This document shows positions 51,036 through 60,504 of a stretch of 64,000 nt of DNA, piece after piece. Made by a program: the position numbers and the translations under genes. Position 1 is the stretch's first letter, and each line of letters begins with the position of its first letter. The notes under the pieces are model-generated. The model saw only the letters and a list, made by a program, of their open reading frames with translations, had not been told where the DNA came from and made no database searches. Source of the DNA: JAUVKT01 sp942491535 (GTDB lineage: Bacteria; Bacteroidota; Bacteroidia; Bacteroidales; VadinHA17); assembly GCA_942491535.1 (NCBI GenBank), contig CALOBV010000024.1, forward strand, positions 124,001 through 188,000. Direction: 5' to 3'.

Positions 51036-52754
51036 TTATTTGCTTTCATTGACTTCAAAGTTCTCCCATTCGTGTTTTACTTTTATCATTAGCTTATTGA
51101 ATTTTTCCTCGCCACGAATGTTATCCAGAAGAGTATCATGCTCACTGAAAAACGGGTAGTTGATAAAACCAAGGTTTATCGAATTCTCAAACCATTCTAA
51201 GGCCTCATTTTTCATGTTAGCAATGGAATAAATTGACGCTATCCAGTATGAGTATTGTGCATCTCTTCTGGCTGTAGCAGTATGTGCTTCTTCTTTAGCG
51301 ATTTCTGATACCTTCTTATGATCTTTCTGGATTGCATACTTTAATAATAAAGCTAATTGAGTAAACATATGTTCAGGTTCAACTTCAACACACTCATCAA
51401 TTGGGACCAGGGCTTCATCAAACCTCTTGCTATATGCAAGAAATAAGGCATGATGAAATATGATAATAATGTTTTTGGGGCCTATACTTTTAGCTTTAAT
51501 TACCTGTTCCAAACCAATATCAAACTGTCCCCTGATAACATATAGATAAGAAAGCATAAAATGACTCATGTTGTTTAAGGGGTCTACCATAACAAACCTT
51601 TCTACCAATTGAGCCATCCTTGAAACCTTGCCAACTATCATATATGCAAAACTAAGCCATAAAAGATTCTCAGGATCATTAGGATTATCTGCATACGCAA
51701 TTTCAAGATGATAAATGCCCTTTTTCCTATCCCCCTTAAACTCACTTGAGACCAATCCAAGCAATAAGTGACCCTGGGGTGAATCCGCATCCAATTCAAA
51801 AGTCTTTTTAATGCTTTCCTCAAGTTTTTGAATATAGCTCTCCTGCTTTATCCCCATATTAACATATTGAAAATATACATAGCCCATCCCGGCATATATA
51901 AGAGCTTTCTCACCTATAATTTCCAGGGCATTCTCCAAGAGTTTAAGTGCCCTGTCAAGTGATTTCTCATTAGCCTGCCAAATTTCGTATCGTGCCTTCA
52001 GATATACTTCGTATGCCTGGATATTCTCAATTGGGTGCTCCGAGATTTTCTGGTTCTCAGAAGGGCTTATCTTCATCTCCAAAGCTCCGGCAATCGACCG
52101 AGAGACTTTCTCCTGGATTTCAAATACATCATCCAGGGTTCCATCATACTTCTCAGCCCATAAATGTGTGTCACTAATTGCATCGATTAGCTGAGCCGTT
52201 ATTCTGATCTTATTACCGGATTTTCTTACACTACCTTCCAGTACATAACGAACATTAAAATCCCCGGCAATACTTGTTATCTTATCCCTGGTCCCTTTCA
52301 ATGTCATAGCTGAATTGCGGGATATTACAGACAAATCATGAATATGGGATAGATCTGTAATTATCTCTTCTGTTAACCCATCGCTGAAATATTCCTGCTC
52401 AGGGTCGGAGCTTATGTTCTCAAAAGGAAGAACTATAATGGATTTCTCAGGGGCTTCCTTTTTTGCAGCGATGTGCAGAATCTCTTTGCCTTCTATAGCA
52501 GAATCCAGAGGCTCTGTTTTCCTGATTCCTTTACTTGTTATATCAAATATCCAGGCGAAAATTATTGCGATTGGAAATCCTATGGCCAGAATTACTATTA
52601 CCAGAGTTGGCGCCCATTCAGGTAGGCCCAGGTGTTCATACACATCATTTATTAATCCTACCAGTCCGGCAGAAACTGTTACGTAAACCAACATTACGCG
52701 GATTACTTTCCTGCGCTTTAGCTCTTTCCAGAAGTTAGATGGATTATCAGGCAT
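51036..52754 (-). CDS. TolB/FlgO-like and TPR domain membrane protein (intact copy)
   Basis: The 572-residue protein is the only unbroken member of this local family. It starts FWKELKRRKVIRVMLVYVTV, with two to three membrane helices in the first 75 residues and AWIFDITSKGIRKTE. The TolB/FlgO-like domain follows (about 105-230: SIIVLPFENISSDPEQEYF, DGLTEEIITDLSHI, VRYVLEGSVRKSGNKIRIT, LWAEKYDGTLDDVFEIQ) and then about eight TPRs to residue 560. This architecture is widespread in Bacteria, often beside an adenylate cyclase or winged-helix output domain, which is absent here. It is the first gene of the minus-strand cluster and is divergent from the first ABC transporter, with 215 bp between the starts. 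Confidence 0.85.
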   Translation of the reverse strand: MPDNPSNFWKELKRRKVIRVMLVYVTVSAGLVGLINDVYEHLGLPEWAPTLVIVILAIGFPIAIIFAWIFDITSKGIRKTEPLDSAIEGKEILHIAAKKEAPEKSIIVLPFENISSDPEQEYFSDGLTEEIITDLSHIHDLSVISRNSAMTLKGTRDKITSIAGDFNVRYVLEGSVRKSGNKIRITAQLIDAISDTHLWAEKYDGTLDDVFEIQEKVSRSIAGALEMKISPSENQKISEHPIENIQAYEVYLKARYEIWQANEKSLDRALKLLENALEIIGEKALIYAGMGYVYFQYVNMGIKQESYIQKLEESIKKTFELDADSPQGHLLLGLVSSEFKGDRKKGIYHLEIAYADNPNDPENLLWLSFAYMIVGKVSRMAQLVERFVMVDPLNNMSHFMLSYLYVIRGQFDIGLEQVIKAKSIGPKNIIIIFHHALFLAYSKRFDEALVPIDECVEVEPEHMFTQLALLLKYAIQKDHKKVSEIAKEEAHTATARRDAQYSYWIASIYSIANMKNEALEWFENSINLGFINYPFFSEHDTLLDNIRGEEKFNKLMIKVKHEWENFEVNESK

Positions 52755-52969
52755 AGTTGCTTGTGGTGATTTGTAATTACAGCAATTTAGGATTTAGTTC
52801 TACGCGAGTCAAGAAATATTATATAGTTGGATGGCTTAAGTAAAGTTGGATATACAAACAATATATTTTGTATTGCCATGGCCTTTTAGTAATTTGTATG
52901 ACCAATAGACCTAAAACATAGATAATTATCGGATTAACCTCGAAATATTGACCTAAAATTTCTTAAGAA

Positions 52970-55900
52970 ATGAGTGAGCCAATTCTTGATGCCCTGATGC
53001 AATTATTTGCCCTTATTATCGATATCGACGAAAACAATAAGATTTCGGAAAGGGAAAAAGAGGTGATCAGGTCATTCCTGACTCAGCAGCTAAACAGTGA
53101 GCTGGCTGAAAAATATATGGTAATCTTTGAAGAATACCTCTTGCTTTTTCATAAGGATGACTATTACCAGGACTCAAAAAAGAAACAAAAACGCAGAAAC
53201 CTGGCAGCTTATAAAATTACGTCTATATGCGAAAAGATTAATGAAGAGCTTCAGCAAACACAGAAAATATATCTCCTGATCCAGCTTATAGAGTTTATTG
53301 CCCTTGGAGAACTGGTGTCTGAGAAAGAGATGGCATTCCTTTCCAAAGTAGCCACATCATTTAATATATCAGAACAGGAATACAACAATATTTTCAGCTT
53401 TATTGTGGGCACTATACACGACATTCCTGAAAAGGATATGGTTCTTGTGGTCAACAATACTGACAAATGCATGTATGAGGATATTAAACATAAATATGAT
53501 CCTAATTTTTCCGGTGAACTGTTTTTCCTTAGAATCGAGAGCACCAGGACATACATCCTTAGATATAACGGGTACAGCGATATTTATGTAAACAGCCAGA
53601 ACATTATCAGCGGACGAACCTATACATTTGAGCACGGCTCATCAGTTAGAAGCCAGGCCATAAAAACAATATTCTATACCGATGTAGATGGTATGTTCAC
53701 CAAAATCTCTTCAGATTCAAAAATATCAGTTACAGCAAAAGACGTTACATACAGGTTCAAGAATACAAAAAATGGTGTTCAGAAATTTAATATGAATTCT
53801 AAATCGGGGACACTGGTCGCGATTATGGGTGGAAGCGGTGTTGGTAAGTCAACCTTGATTAATGTTCTGAACGGAAACCTTATCCCACAGAGCGGAGAGG
53901 TCTTTTTCAATGATTTCAACCTGAACAAAGAGACTGAGAGAGACAATCTGAAGGGAATTATCGGCCTGGTTCCTCAGGATGATCTTTTAATAGAAGACCT
54001 TACGGTCTACCAGAATCTCTATTACAGTGCAAAATTATGCCTCGACAACCTTGGTCCAGATGAAATCGAAAACGTTGTTGACAAAGCTCTTGAGGAACTC
54101 GACCTTACCGAGATTAAACACTTAAAAGTAGGGAGTCCGTTGAAGAAGGTTATTAGCGGTGGGCAGCGAAAACGACTGAACATAGCTCTGGAGCTGATAC
54201 GAGAACCGGCCGTATTATTCGTGGATGAACCAACTTCAGGATTATCGTCCATTGAGGCTGAGAATGTAATGAACCTGCTGAAGGAGCAAACTGAAATAGG
54301 GAAACTTGTAATAGTTAACATCCATCAACCTTCATCCTACCTGTATAAGATGTTTGATGAAATACTTATTCTCGACAAGGGAGGTTACCAGATCTATTAC
54401 GGAAATCCAATGGGGGCAATTACCTATTTTAAAAAACTGAGTAACCATGCCAATCCAAACGAGGATCAGTGTGCAAAATGTGGAACGGTAAATACCGACC
54501 AGCTCCTTCAGATCATTGATGCCAAGGTGGTAAATGAACATGGTAAACTAACCAACAGCAGGAAGGTGTCTCCGGAAGAATGGTCAAGACTATTTCATAA
54601 AAACATTAAAATTGAACATGACATAAAGAGTGAGTGTGAAAATATTCCGGAAACTAAATTTAGTATCCCCGGAAAATTAAAGCAGCTTATTCTCTTTTTT
54701 AGCCGTGACTTTGCTTCTAAGCTTTCCAACAGGCAATATGTAATTATCAGCCTTACCGAAGCTCCCTTACTTGCACTTATTCTCGGCTATTTTACCAAGT
54801 ATATTAGTGGTCGACCGGGTGGTGATCCAAAAGAATATATTTTCTCTTTGAATGAGAACATACCGGCATATCTGTTTATGAGTGTGGTTGTCTCACTCTT
54901 CCTGGGCCTTATAGGAAGTGCCGAGGAGATTATTCGCGACAAAAAGATACTTAAAAGAGAATCGTTCCTAAACCTCAGCCGGGGAAGTTATCTTAATTCA
55001 AAGATTCTGATCCTCTTTATTTTATCAGCCATCCAGTCATTATCATTTGTGATTGTTGGTAACTGGATGCTCGAAATTAAGGGAATGACTATGAGTTACT
55101 GGTTAATTCTGTTTTCGACCTCCTGCTTTGCAAATATGATGGGGCTAAACATTTCCTCTGGTTTCGATAAGGTAATTACCGTCTATGTCCTTGTTCCTTT
55201 CTTATTAATCCCACAGCTCCTTTTTAGCGGTGTTATAGTTAAGTTCGACAAGCTGCATCATACACTTTCATCAACAGAATTTGTTCCTCTTATTGGTGAC
55301 ATAATGACTTCAAGGTGGGCCTATGAAGCACTCGCAGTGCACCAGTACAAGGATAATCCTTATAACAGGCACTTTTTCGATTGTGAGATGGAAAGAAGTC
55401 AGAATAATTGGTATGCAAATTACCTTATTAATGATTTAGACAAAAAAGCACAGGAATGTAATATTGCAATCGGGAAAGATGAATACAGAGATCATTTTGA
55501 GAATAACTTGCTAATAATGAGGAAATATATCCAAATTATATCTGAGAAAACCGGATCAGACAATAGTGATCTAATCGCCAGATTAAATCACGAGAATTTT
55601 GACTCTGCCACTGCAAAAGAAACCAGGCTTACCCTTTCAGATCTAAAAAACATCCTGATGGTCAACTCTTTCAAGGTATTCCACAAAAAGGATTCCCTGG
55701 AGAAAGAACTTATCAGGGAATATGGAGAGGAATGGCTGGTTAACCTGAAGTATGATAATCACAATGATAATCTTGAAATAGCTCTTCTTAACGAAAACAG
55801 CAGAGAAAAAATATATTATACCGGAACAAAAATAATCCAGAGAGCCGACCCCGTCCTAATGATGCCTTCATCAAAGGCAGGCAGGGCACATTTCTATGCT

Positions 55901-56059
55901 CCGGCAAAAAGATTGGGTAATATAACAATGGATACCTTCTGGTTTAACACGCTTGCAATCTGGATTCTAACTCTGATAATGTACTCCACCTTACGGATCG
56001 ATCTTCTCAGGAAATCAATAAATTATTTTAGCAGGAATAGTGAGTTTAAACGACAATAA
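52970..56059 (+). CDS. Large ABCG-like ABC transporter with TerB-like N-terminal domain (copy 1)
   Basis: The 1029-residue protein is a half-transporter with ATPase and membrane parts fused. Residues 1-150 are helical and TerB-like (LDALMQLFALIIDIDENNKIS, then EKEMAFLSKVATSF). A beta-rich segment follows (150-235, with LRYNGYSDIYVN and a GSSVRS turn) that could be FHA-like, without the canonical SxxH. The ATPase has Walker A GGSGVGKST (near 287), QDDLL, the signature ISGGQRKRLN (near 393) and VLFVDEPTSGLSS. A linker holds CAKCG (near 501). ABC-2 type helices (about 590-790) are followed by a soluble domain of about 200 residues and one last helix (near 990-1010). The substrate is unknown. The stop is 15 bp from siaC's stop. 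Confidence 0.85.
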   Translation: MSEPILDALMQLFALIIDIDENNKISEREKEVIRSFLTQQLNSELAEKYMVIFEEYLLLFHKDDYYQDSKKKQKRRNLAAYKITSICEKINEELQQTQKIYLLIQLIEFIALGELVSEKEMAFLSKVATSFNISEQEYNNIFSFIVGTIHDIPEKDMVLVVNNTDKCMYEDIKHKYDPNFSGELFFLRIESTRTYILRYNGYSDIYVNSQNIISGRTYTFEHGSSVRSQAIKTIFYTDVDGMFTKISSDSKISVTAKDVTYRFKNTKNGVQKFNMNSKSGTLVAIMGGSGVGKSTLINVLNGNLIPQSGEVFFNDFNLNKETERDNLKGIIGLVPQDDLLIEDLTVYQNLYYSAKLCLDNLGPDEIENVVDKALEELDLTEIKHLKVGSPLKKVISGGQRKRLNIALELIREPAVLFVDEPTSGLSSIEAENVMNLLKEQTEIGKLVIVNIHQPSSYLYKMFDEILILDKGGYQIYYGNPMGAITYFKKLSNHANPNEDQCAKCGTVNTDQLLQIIDAKVVNEHGKLTNSRKVSPEEWSRLFHKNIKIEHDIKSECENIPETKFSIPGKLKQLILFFSRDFASKLSNRQYVIISLTEAPLLALILGYFTKYISGRPGGDPKEYIFSLNENIPAYLFMSVVVSLFLGLIGSAEEIIRDKKILKRESFLNLSRGSYLNSKILILFILSAIQSLSFVIVGNWMLEIKGMTMSYWLILFSTSCFANMMGLNISSGFDKVITVYVLVPFLLIPQLLFSGVIVKFDKLHHTLSSTEFVPLIGDIMTSRWAYEALAVHQYKDNPYNRHFFDCEMERSQNNWYANYLINDLDKKAQECNIAIGKDEYRDHFENNLLIMRKYIQIISEKTGSDNSDLIARLNHENFDSATAKETRLTLSDLKNILMVNSFKVFHKKDSLEKELIREYGEEWLVNLKYDNHNDNLEIALLNENSREKIYYTGTKIIQRADPVLMMPSSKAGRAHFYAPAKRLGNITMDTFWFNTLAIWILTLIMYSTLRIDLLRKSINYFSRNSEFKRQ

Positions 56060-56074
56060 TATTTAATTCAAATT

Positions 56075-56467
56075 CTAACTTTCAACATAAGAGAAAGGAA
56101 ACTTAACGATATTTGACATTTCCTTACCTACTTCCAGCATGTCAGAATCATTTTTTTCATAATGCCAGTTCACCTTTAAATCAACTCCCCTGCTTCGTAA
56201 ACCGGATAAAATTTTACAAATATCAAGTATTGACTTGGCTGATGATGAATTAAAATATTCTAAATTGAAATTGAACTCCATTTTATCATCTATAACATCC
56301 GAATCTACTACCGACGAGCTGAAATCATCCAGCCACGATATTATACCATTATAAAATTGCCAGACATCGGGAGGCCTTGATTCGCCCGAAATCATAAATA
56401 TTTTCTTCTCAGGATCGAGTATAACCTCGGGGGAGTTATTTGTCCGGTCGATGATCAACTTTCTCAT
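56075..56467 (-). CDS. SiaC-like regulatory phosphoprotein (DUF1987)
   Basis: The 130-residue protein has the DUF1987 layout: a beta strand with SPEVILDPEKKIFMISGESRP at the N-terminus, FYNGIISWLDDF, then FNLEYFNSSSAKSI (about 67-80). In Pseudomonas SiaC, the same loop carries the Thr that is phosphorylated by SiaB and dephosphorylated by SiaA; here three Ser residues (74-76) take its place. Unphosphorylated SiaC activates the diguanylate cyclase SiaD, which is not found here. It is 3 bp downstream of the siaB-like gene in the same operon and converges on the first ABC transporter gene. Confidence 0.85.
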   Translation of the reverse strand: MRKLIIDRTNNSPEVILDPEKKIFMISGESRPPDVWQFYNGIISWLDDFSSSVVDSDVIDDKMEFNFNLEYFNSSSAKSILDICKILSGLRSRGVDLKVNWHYEKNDSDMLEVGKEMSNIVKFPFSYVES

Positions 56468-56470
56468 GAT

Positions 56471-56977
56471 TTATTTATTTATAATGATTCGTAATTCAAA
56501 ATAGAAATAATCGTTTGCCAGGGGAATAAAGCTATAGCTTGTTTTTTTGCCTGATTTTATCGCTATATCTACAAGTCCGAGTCCGCTTCCGTTTTCTCCC
56601 GGTTTAGAAGCTCGGGCAAGAATATTTTCATGCATATTCCTTAAGGTAGTCTCATCTGATTTATCCAGTAAATCGAGGTTTTTGGATAATTTCTCCTTTG
56701 ACTCATTTGATACTAAATTGCAGGCAGTGATGATTATCCTGTCGTTATTCTCACTAACAGAAATATGAGGCTGCATCTCTTTATCCTTTGATGATTTCAA
56801 AGAAGAATGATGGTATATATTTTCCAGGCATTCAACTAATATGGCATAAGCCCTCCCTCTTGCAATTGCATTCAGAGATGCAAATTCATTCTTCCCTTTG
56901 AATTCTTGAAGTAGCAATTCTATTACATTGAAGTCAACATGACCGTGATAATCCAGTAATGTAGCTGATTTATCCAT
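56471..56977 (-). CDS. SiaB-like protein kinase (GHKL fold)
   Basis: The 168-residue protein carries a GHKL ATPase fold in the anti-sigma-factor-kinase style: an N-box VECLENIYHHSS (Glu52-Asn53), and a G-box GENGSGLGLVDIAIKSG (about 127-143). Length and pattern match SiaB, which phosphorylates SiaC. There is no sensor domain. The product begins MDKSATLLDYHGHVDFN, as in the DUF6272/SiaB family. It is followed after 3 bp by the siaC-like gene, so kinase and substrate are expressed together. A -7 box lies about 95 bp upstream. Flanked on both sides by the two ABC transporter genes on the other strand. Confidence 0.85.
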   Translation of the reverse strand: MDKSATLLDYHGHVDFNVIELLLQEFKGKNEFASLNAIARGRAYAILVECLENIYHHSSLKSSKDKEMQPHISVSENNDRIIITACNLVSNESKEKLSKNLDLLDKSDETTLRNMHENILARASKPGENGSGLGLVDIAIKSGKKTSYSFIPLANDYFYFELRIIINK

Positions 56978-57069
56978 TATCTAATTCTTTCTATTGTATC
57001 CGAAAAGATAAATATGTGCCTGAATATTTCTCCCTCTCATATTATGGATACTTATTTTAATAGTTATAA

Positions 57070-57077
57070 CAAAGATA
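57070..57077 (-). promoter_or_regulatory. -7 box upstream of the siaB-siaC operon
   Basis: On the minus strand TATCTTTG matches TAnnTTTG. It is 93 bp before the siaB ATG at 56977, so the leader would be about 85 nt. No -33 element is clear. Confidence 0.33.
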
Positions 57078-57172
57078 TATTTTCTGTAGAATTTGAGTTT
57101 ATCTAAATCTCAATATAAATCTTATTCGTAACTTTAATACACTTCTTCTTAAATCCTCATTAATATTTAGTT

Positions 57173-60100
57173 ATGAGTGAATCCATATTAAAGGCGCTAA
57201 TGCAAATGTTTGCATTAATAGTTGATGTTTCGTATGGCGAAGTAATTACAGGAAAAAGTAAGGACATAGTCAGATTATTCTTACTGCGTCATCTAAACAG
57301 CGAATTGGCATATAAGTACATGGAGATATTTGAAGAATACCTGCAGGCCTACAATTCGGAAAGTATTGCCAGGGGAAGTTTAGAGGATAAAAAACGGACC
57401 TCTCTTACAGCAATGAGAATACTGGCAATCTGTGAGAAGATAAATGAAGAATTACATCAAAACCAGAAGATATATGTAATGGTCCAGGTGATGGACTTTA
57501 TATTATTCAATGCCCATGTAACTGAGAAGGAGCTGGACTTCCTGAACTCCGTGTCTGCAGCATTTAATATACCAGATTCAGATTTTCAGAATATCAAAAA
57601 CTTCATCTTGAGTTCTTATCGCAGCGTCCCTGACAAAAAGAAGGTATTGATTATGGATGGTAAGAATAAATGTGACCTGAAGGGAGCCAGGCATCTAAGG
57701 AGAGAGAATCTCAGGGGAATACTTTCATTTCTGTATATAGAAACTACTAAATCATTGATCCTTCGATATGAGGGTACTGAAGATCTCATTTTAAATGGTC
57801 AGAATATTATACCTGAGCAGACATATACATTTGATCATGGATCGACTATCAGAGGATCTGGCATCAATACTATATATTATAATGATGTCTGCGTAGTCTT
57901 AACTGAGAAGGCATTTAACAAAAAGATATCTATTCATGCCAGTGATATCAGCTACACCTTCAGGAACAGCGAGAATGGTTTTCATAAGCTCAGTCTTTAT
58001 GAAGAGTCCGGAACGCTGGCAGGCATAATGGGAGGAAGTGGTGTTGGAAAATCAACCCTTCTAAATGTTCTGAGCGGAGCTTCTGAACCTCATACAGGTG
58101 AAGTGCTGATAAATGGGTATAATCTCTATTCAGACATTGATATTGAGTACCTGGAAGGTGTTATTGGGTTTGTGCCGCAGGACGATTTACTGAATGAGGA
58201 TCTTACTGTCTATCAAAACCTATACTTTACCGCTAAATTATGCCTGGATGATTTTAAGGAAGAGGCCCTGAGAGAGTCAGTAAACAGAACCCTCAAAAAA
58301 CTGGATCTGGATGAGATCAGGGATTTGAAGGTTGGGAGTACCCTGAATAAGGTAATAAGCGGGGGACAGAGAAAAAGATTAAATATTGCACTTGAACTGA
58401 TACGTGAACCTACTATCCTTTTTGTAGATGAACCAACCTCAGGCCTCTCGTCAGTTGATTCAGAAATGGTTATGCTTTTGCTTAAAGAGCTTACATACAG
58501 TGGTAAGCTTGTTATTATAAACATACACCAGCCGGCCTCTGATGTATATAAGATGTTTGATAAAATAATGGTTTTAGATAAGTATGGATATCAGATATTT
58601 TATGGCAACCCCTCGGAGGCAATCGTTTATTTTAAGAAACAGTCGAGTCATGCCAATGCAGATGAAGATCGATGCACTTCATGTGGTAATGTCGACCCCG
58701 ATCAGATACTTAAGATAGTAGAAGCTAAAGTTGTAAATGAGTTTGGTAAACCAACACCAATCCGGAAAGTTTCCCCGAAGGAATGGGCTGAAAGATTCCA
58801 GGAGTCAGAGCCTGAGATTAATCCGGATCCTGCACACAAAAGACAGGAAATACCAGAGAATTATTATAGTATTCCCGGCTTACTAAAACAGTTTAAGATC
58901 TTTTTTGTCAGGGATGTTCTTTCCAAGCTTGCCAACAGGCACTATATTCTAATAAGCCTTCTGGGAGCACCTCTTCTGGCTTTTATACTTGCCTGGTTTA
59001 CAAGATATTCTTCAGGCGGCGAGTACATATTCTGTGAAAATAAGAACCTGCCGGCCTACCTTTTTATGTGTGTTATAAGCTCTCTTTTTATCGGCCTTAT
59101 TATAAGTGCCGAAGAGATAGTCCGTGAAAGAAAAATCCTGAAAAGAGAATCATTTCTGAATCTCAGCTGGTTTAGTTATCTGAACTCAAAGACTATGATA
59201 ATGTTCTTAATGTCAGCATTTCAGACAATATCATTTGTACTGATAGGAAATTTTATTCTCAGGATTAATGGTATGGCTCTGCCATTCTGGATTGTATTGT
59301 TTTCAACCTCCTGCTTCGCTAATATTCTTGGATTAAACATCTCAGCGGCATTTAACTCGGTAAAAACTATTTACATTCTGATCCCTTTTATTCTTATACC
59401 ACAATTGCTGTTCAGCGGTGTCCTGGTGAAATTCGACAGGCTTAACAGGAGTCGTTTATCTTCATATGAGTATGTACCCGTGATAGGAGATATTATGGCA
59501 GCACGATGGTCGTTTGAAGCTATAGCAGTTGAGCAGTTCAGGGATAATAAATATGACCGGAATTATTTCAGCTTTGATGCGGAGAGAAGCCAGAACGACT
59601 GGTATGCATCTTCCCTTATCCCATACTTAAAACAATACCTGGATAATTGCATAGATTATAAAGATAGTCTTCAATACAGAGATGACCTTCGCGATAAATA
59701 TGAGAAGCTGAACTACTATATTGAAAAGTTAAGCGCTGAAGCCGGTTACGGCTTTATTCCCGGTGAATGGATAGCATCCTTAAATGAAAATAATTTTAAT
59801 AAGGAAGTGGCTGATATGGCAGGGGAATACCTCGACAATTTAAAAAAACACTTCTGGGATGGAATAAAGAAAGACAGGATTCTTCAAGATTCTGTAACGT
59901 CCTCGCTAAGAAATAATTTAGGAATAAATGGATATATAAACCTGAGGAATAATAATCACAATTCCAGTCTTGAAGATCTTGTTAAGGGTTTGCCATATGA
60001 TGACCTGACTATCGAAACAGATAACAGAATAATTCAGAAAAATGAGCCAATTTATGTGAAACCTGTTTCCAGGATTGGCCGGGCACAGTATTTTGCAGCA

Positions 60101-60271
60101 TACAAACAGCTGGGAAATACCCGGGTGGACACATTCTGGTTTAATGTATTGGTATTATGGTTTGCTACATTTATCCTGTATATATCCCTGTATTTTGAAT
60201 TATTTATGAAGGCTGTCAATTCCCTGCATTTTATCCGCAATGCATATAATAGGCGGAGAAATCCAGCCTGA
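57173..60271 (+). CDS. Large ABCG-like ABC transporter with TerB-like N-terminal domain (copy 2)
   Basis: This 1032-residue protein is a full-length paralogue of the transporter at 52970, with the same order of parts: TerB-like helices (ILKALMQMFALIVDVSYGEV), a beta-rich segment (LRYEGTEDLILNGQNI), Walker A GGSGVGKST (near 287), ISGGQRKRLN, VDEPTSGLSS, the linker pair CTSCG, ABC-2 helices and a long soluble insert before the last helix (WFNVLVLWFATFILYI). The ATPase and membrane core are highly similar to copy 1; the N-terminal 150 residues and the insert (about 800-960) differ more. The two copies point to gene duplication and possibly a two-part pump. The gene is divergent from the siaB-like gene. 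Confidence 0.85.
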   Translation: MSESILKALMQMFALIVDVSYGEVITGKSKDIVRLFLLRHLNSELAYKYMEIFEEYLQAYNSESIARGSLEDKKRTSLTAMRILAICEKINEELHQNQKIYVMVQVMDFILFNAHVTEKELDFLNSVSAAFNIPDSDFQNIKNFILSSYRSVPDKKKVLIMDGKNKCDLKGARHLRRENLRGILSFLYIETTKSLILRYEGTEDLILNGQNIIPEQTYTFDHGSTIRGSGINTIYYNDVCVVLTEKAFNKKISIHASDISYTFRNSENGFHKLSLYEESGTLAGIMGGSGVGKSTLLNVLSGASEPHTGEVLINGYNLYSDIDIEYLEGVIGFVPQDDLLNEDLTVYQNLYFTAKLCLDDFKEEALRESVNRTLKKLDLDEIRDLKVGSTLNKVISGGQRKRLNIALELIREPTILFVDEPTSGLSSVDSEMVMLLLKELTYSGKLVIINIHQPASDVYKMFDKIMVLDKYGYQIFYGNPSEAIVYFKKQSSHANADEDRCTSCGNVDPDQILKIVEAKVVNEFGKPTPIRKVSPKEWAERFQESEPEINPDPAHKRQEIPENYYSIPGLLKQFKIFFVRDVLSKLANRHYILISLLGAPLLAFILAWFTRYSSGGEYIFCENKNLPAYLFMCVISSLFIGLIISAEEIVRERKILKRESFLNLSWFSYLNSKTMIMFLMSAFQTISFVLIGNFILRINGMALPFWIVLFSTSCFANILGLNISAAFNSVKTIYILIPFILIPQLLFSGVLVKFDRLNRSRLSSYEYVPVIGDIMAARWSFEAIAVEQFRDNKYDRNYFSFDAERSQNDWYASSLIPYLKQYLDNCIDYKDSLQYRDDLRDKYEKLNYYIEKLSAEAGYGFIPGEWIASLNENNFNKEVADMAGEYLDNLKKHFWDGIKKDRILQDSVTSSLRNNLGINGYINLRNNNHNSSLEDLVKGLPYDDLTIETDNRIIQKNEPIYVKPVSRIGRAQYFAAYKQLGNTRVDTFWFNVLVLWFATFILYISLYFELFMKAVNSLHFIRNAYNRRRNPA

Positions 60272-60330
60272 CTTAAGTACTTTTAGCCCAATACAAGGAT
60301 TTCTCATAAGTCCGGGCTTCAAAAATAAAC

Positions 60331-60361
60331 TTGACTTGTGTTTAAACAATTAATACTTTTG
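60331..60361 (+). promoter_or_regulatory. Promoter of the lipoprotein-phosphatase operon
   Basis: TTG (60331-60333), a 20-bp spacer and TACTTTTG (60354-60361) match the Bacteroidota promoter except for the first T of TTTG. The predicted leader is about 138 nt long, unusually long for this window. Confidence 0.5.
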
Positions 60362-60504
60362 AGTATTATATTGAACCAATTAACTAATAATTAAAGTCTT
60401 AACTGAATCCGTACTTTGATAATAAGCTTAATATAAAGCGTACCAGCAGACAACTTGTCATTTCAATATAGGTCCTTTTATATAAACCTAAAAACACACC
60501 AGCT

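Noticed and set aside
60290..60350. AGCCC/GGGCT inverted repeat after the second ABC transporter
   Set aside because: Stem of only 5 bp with a loop of about 27 nt and no T-run; not a convincing terminator.
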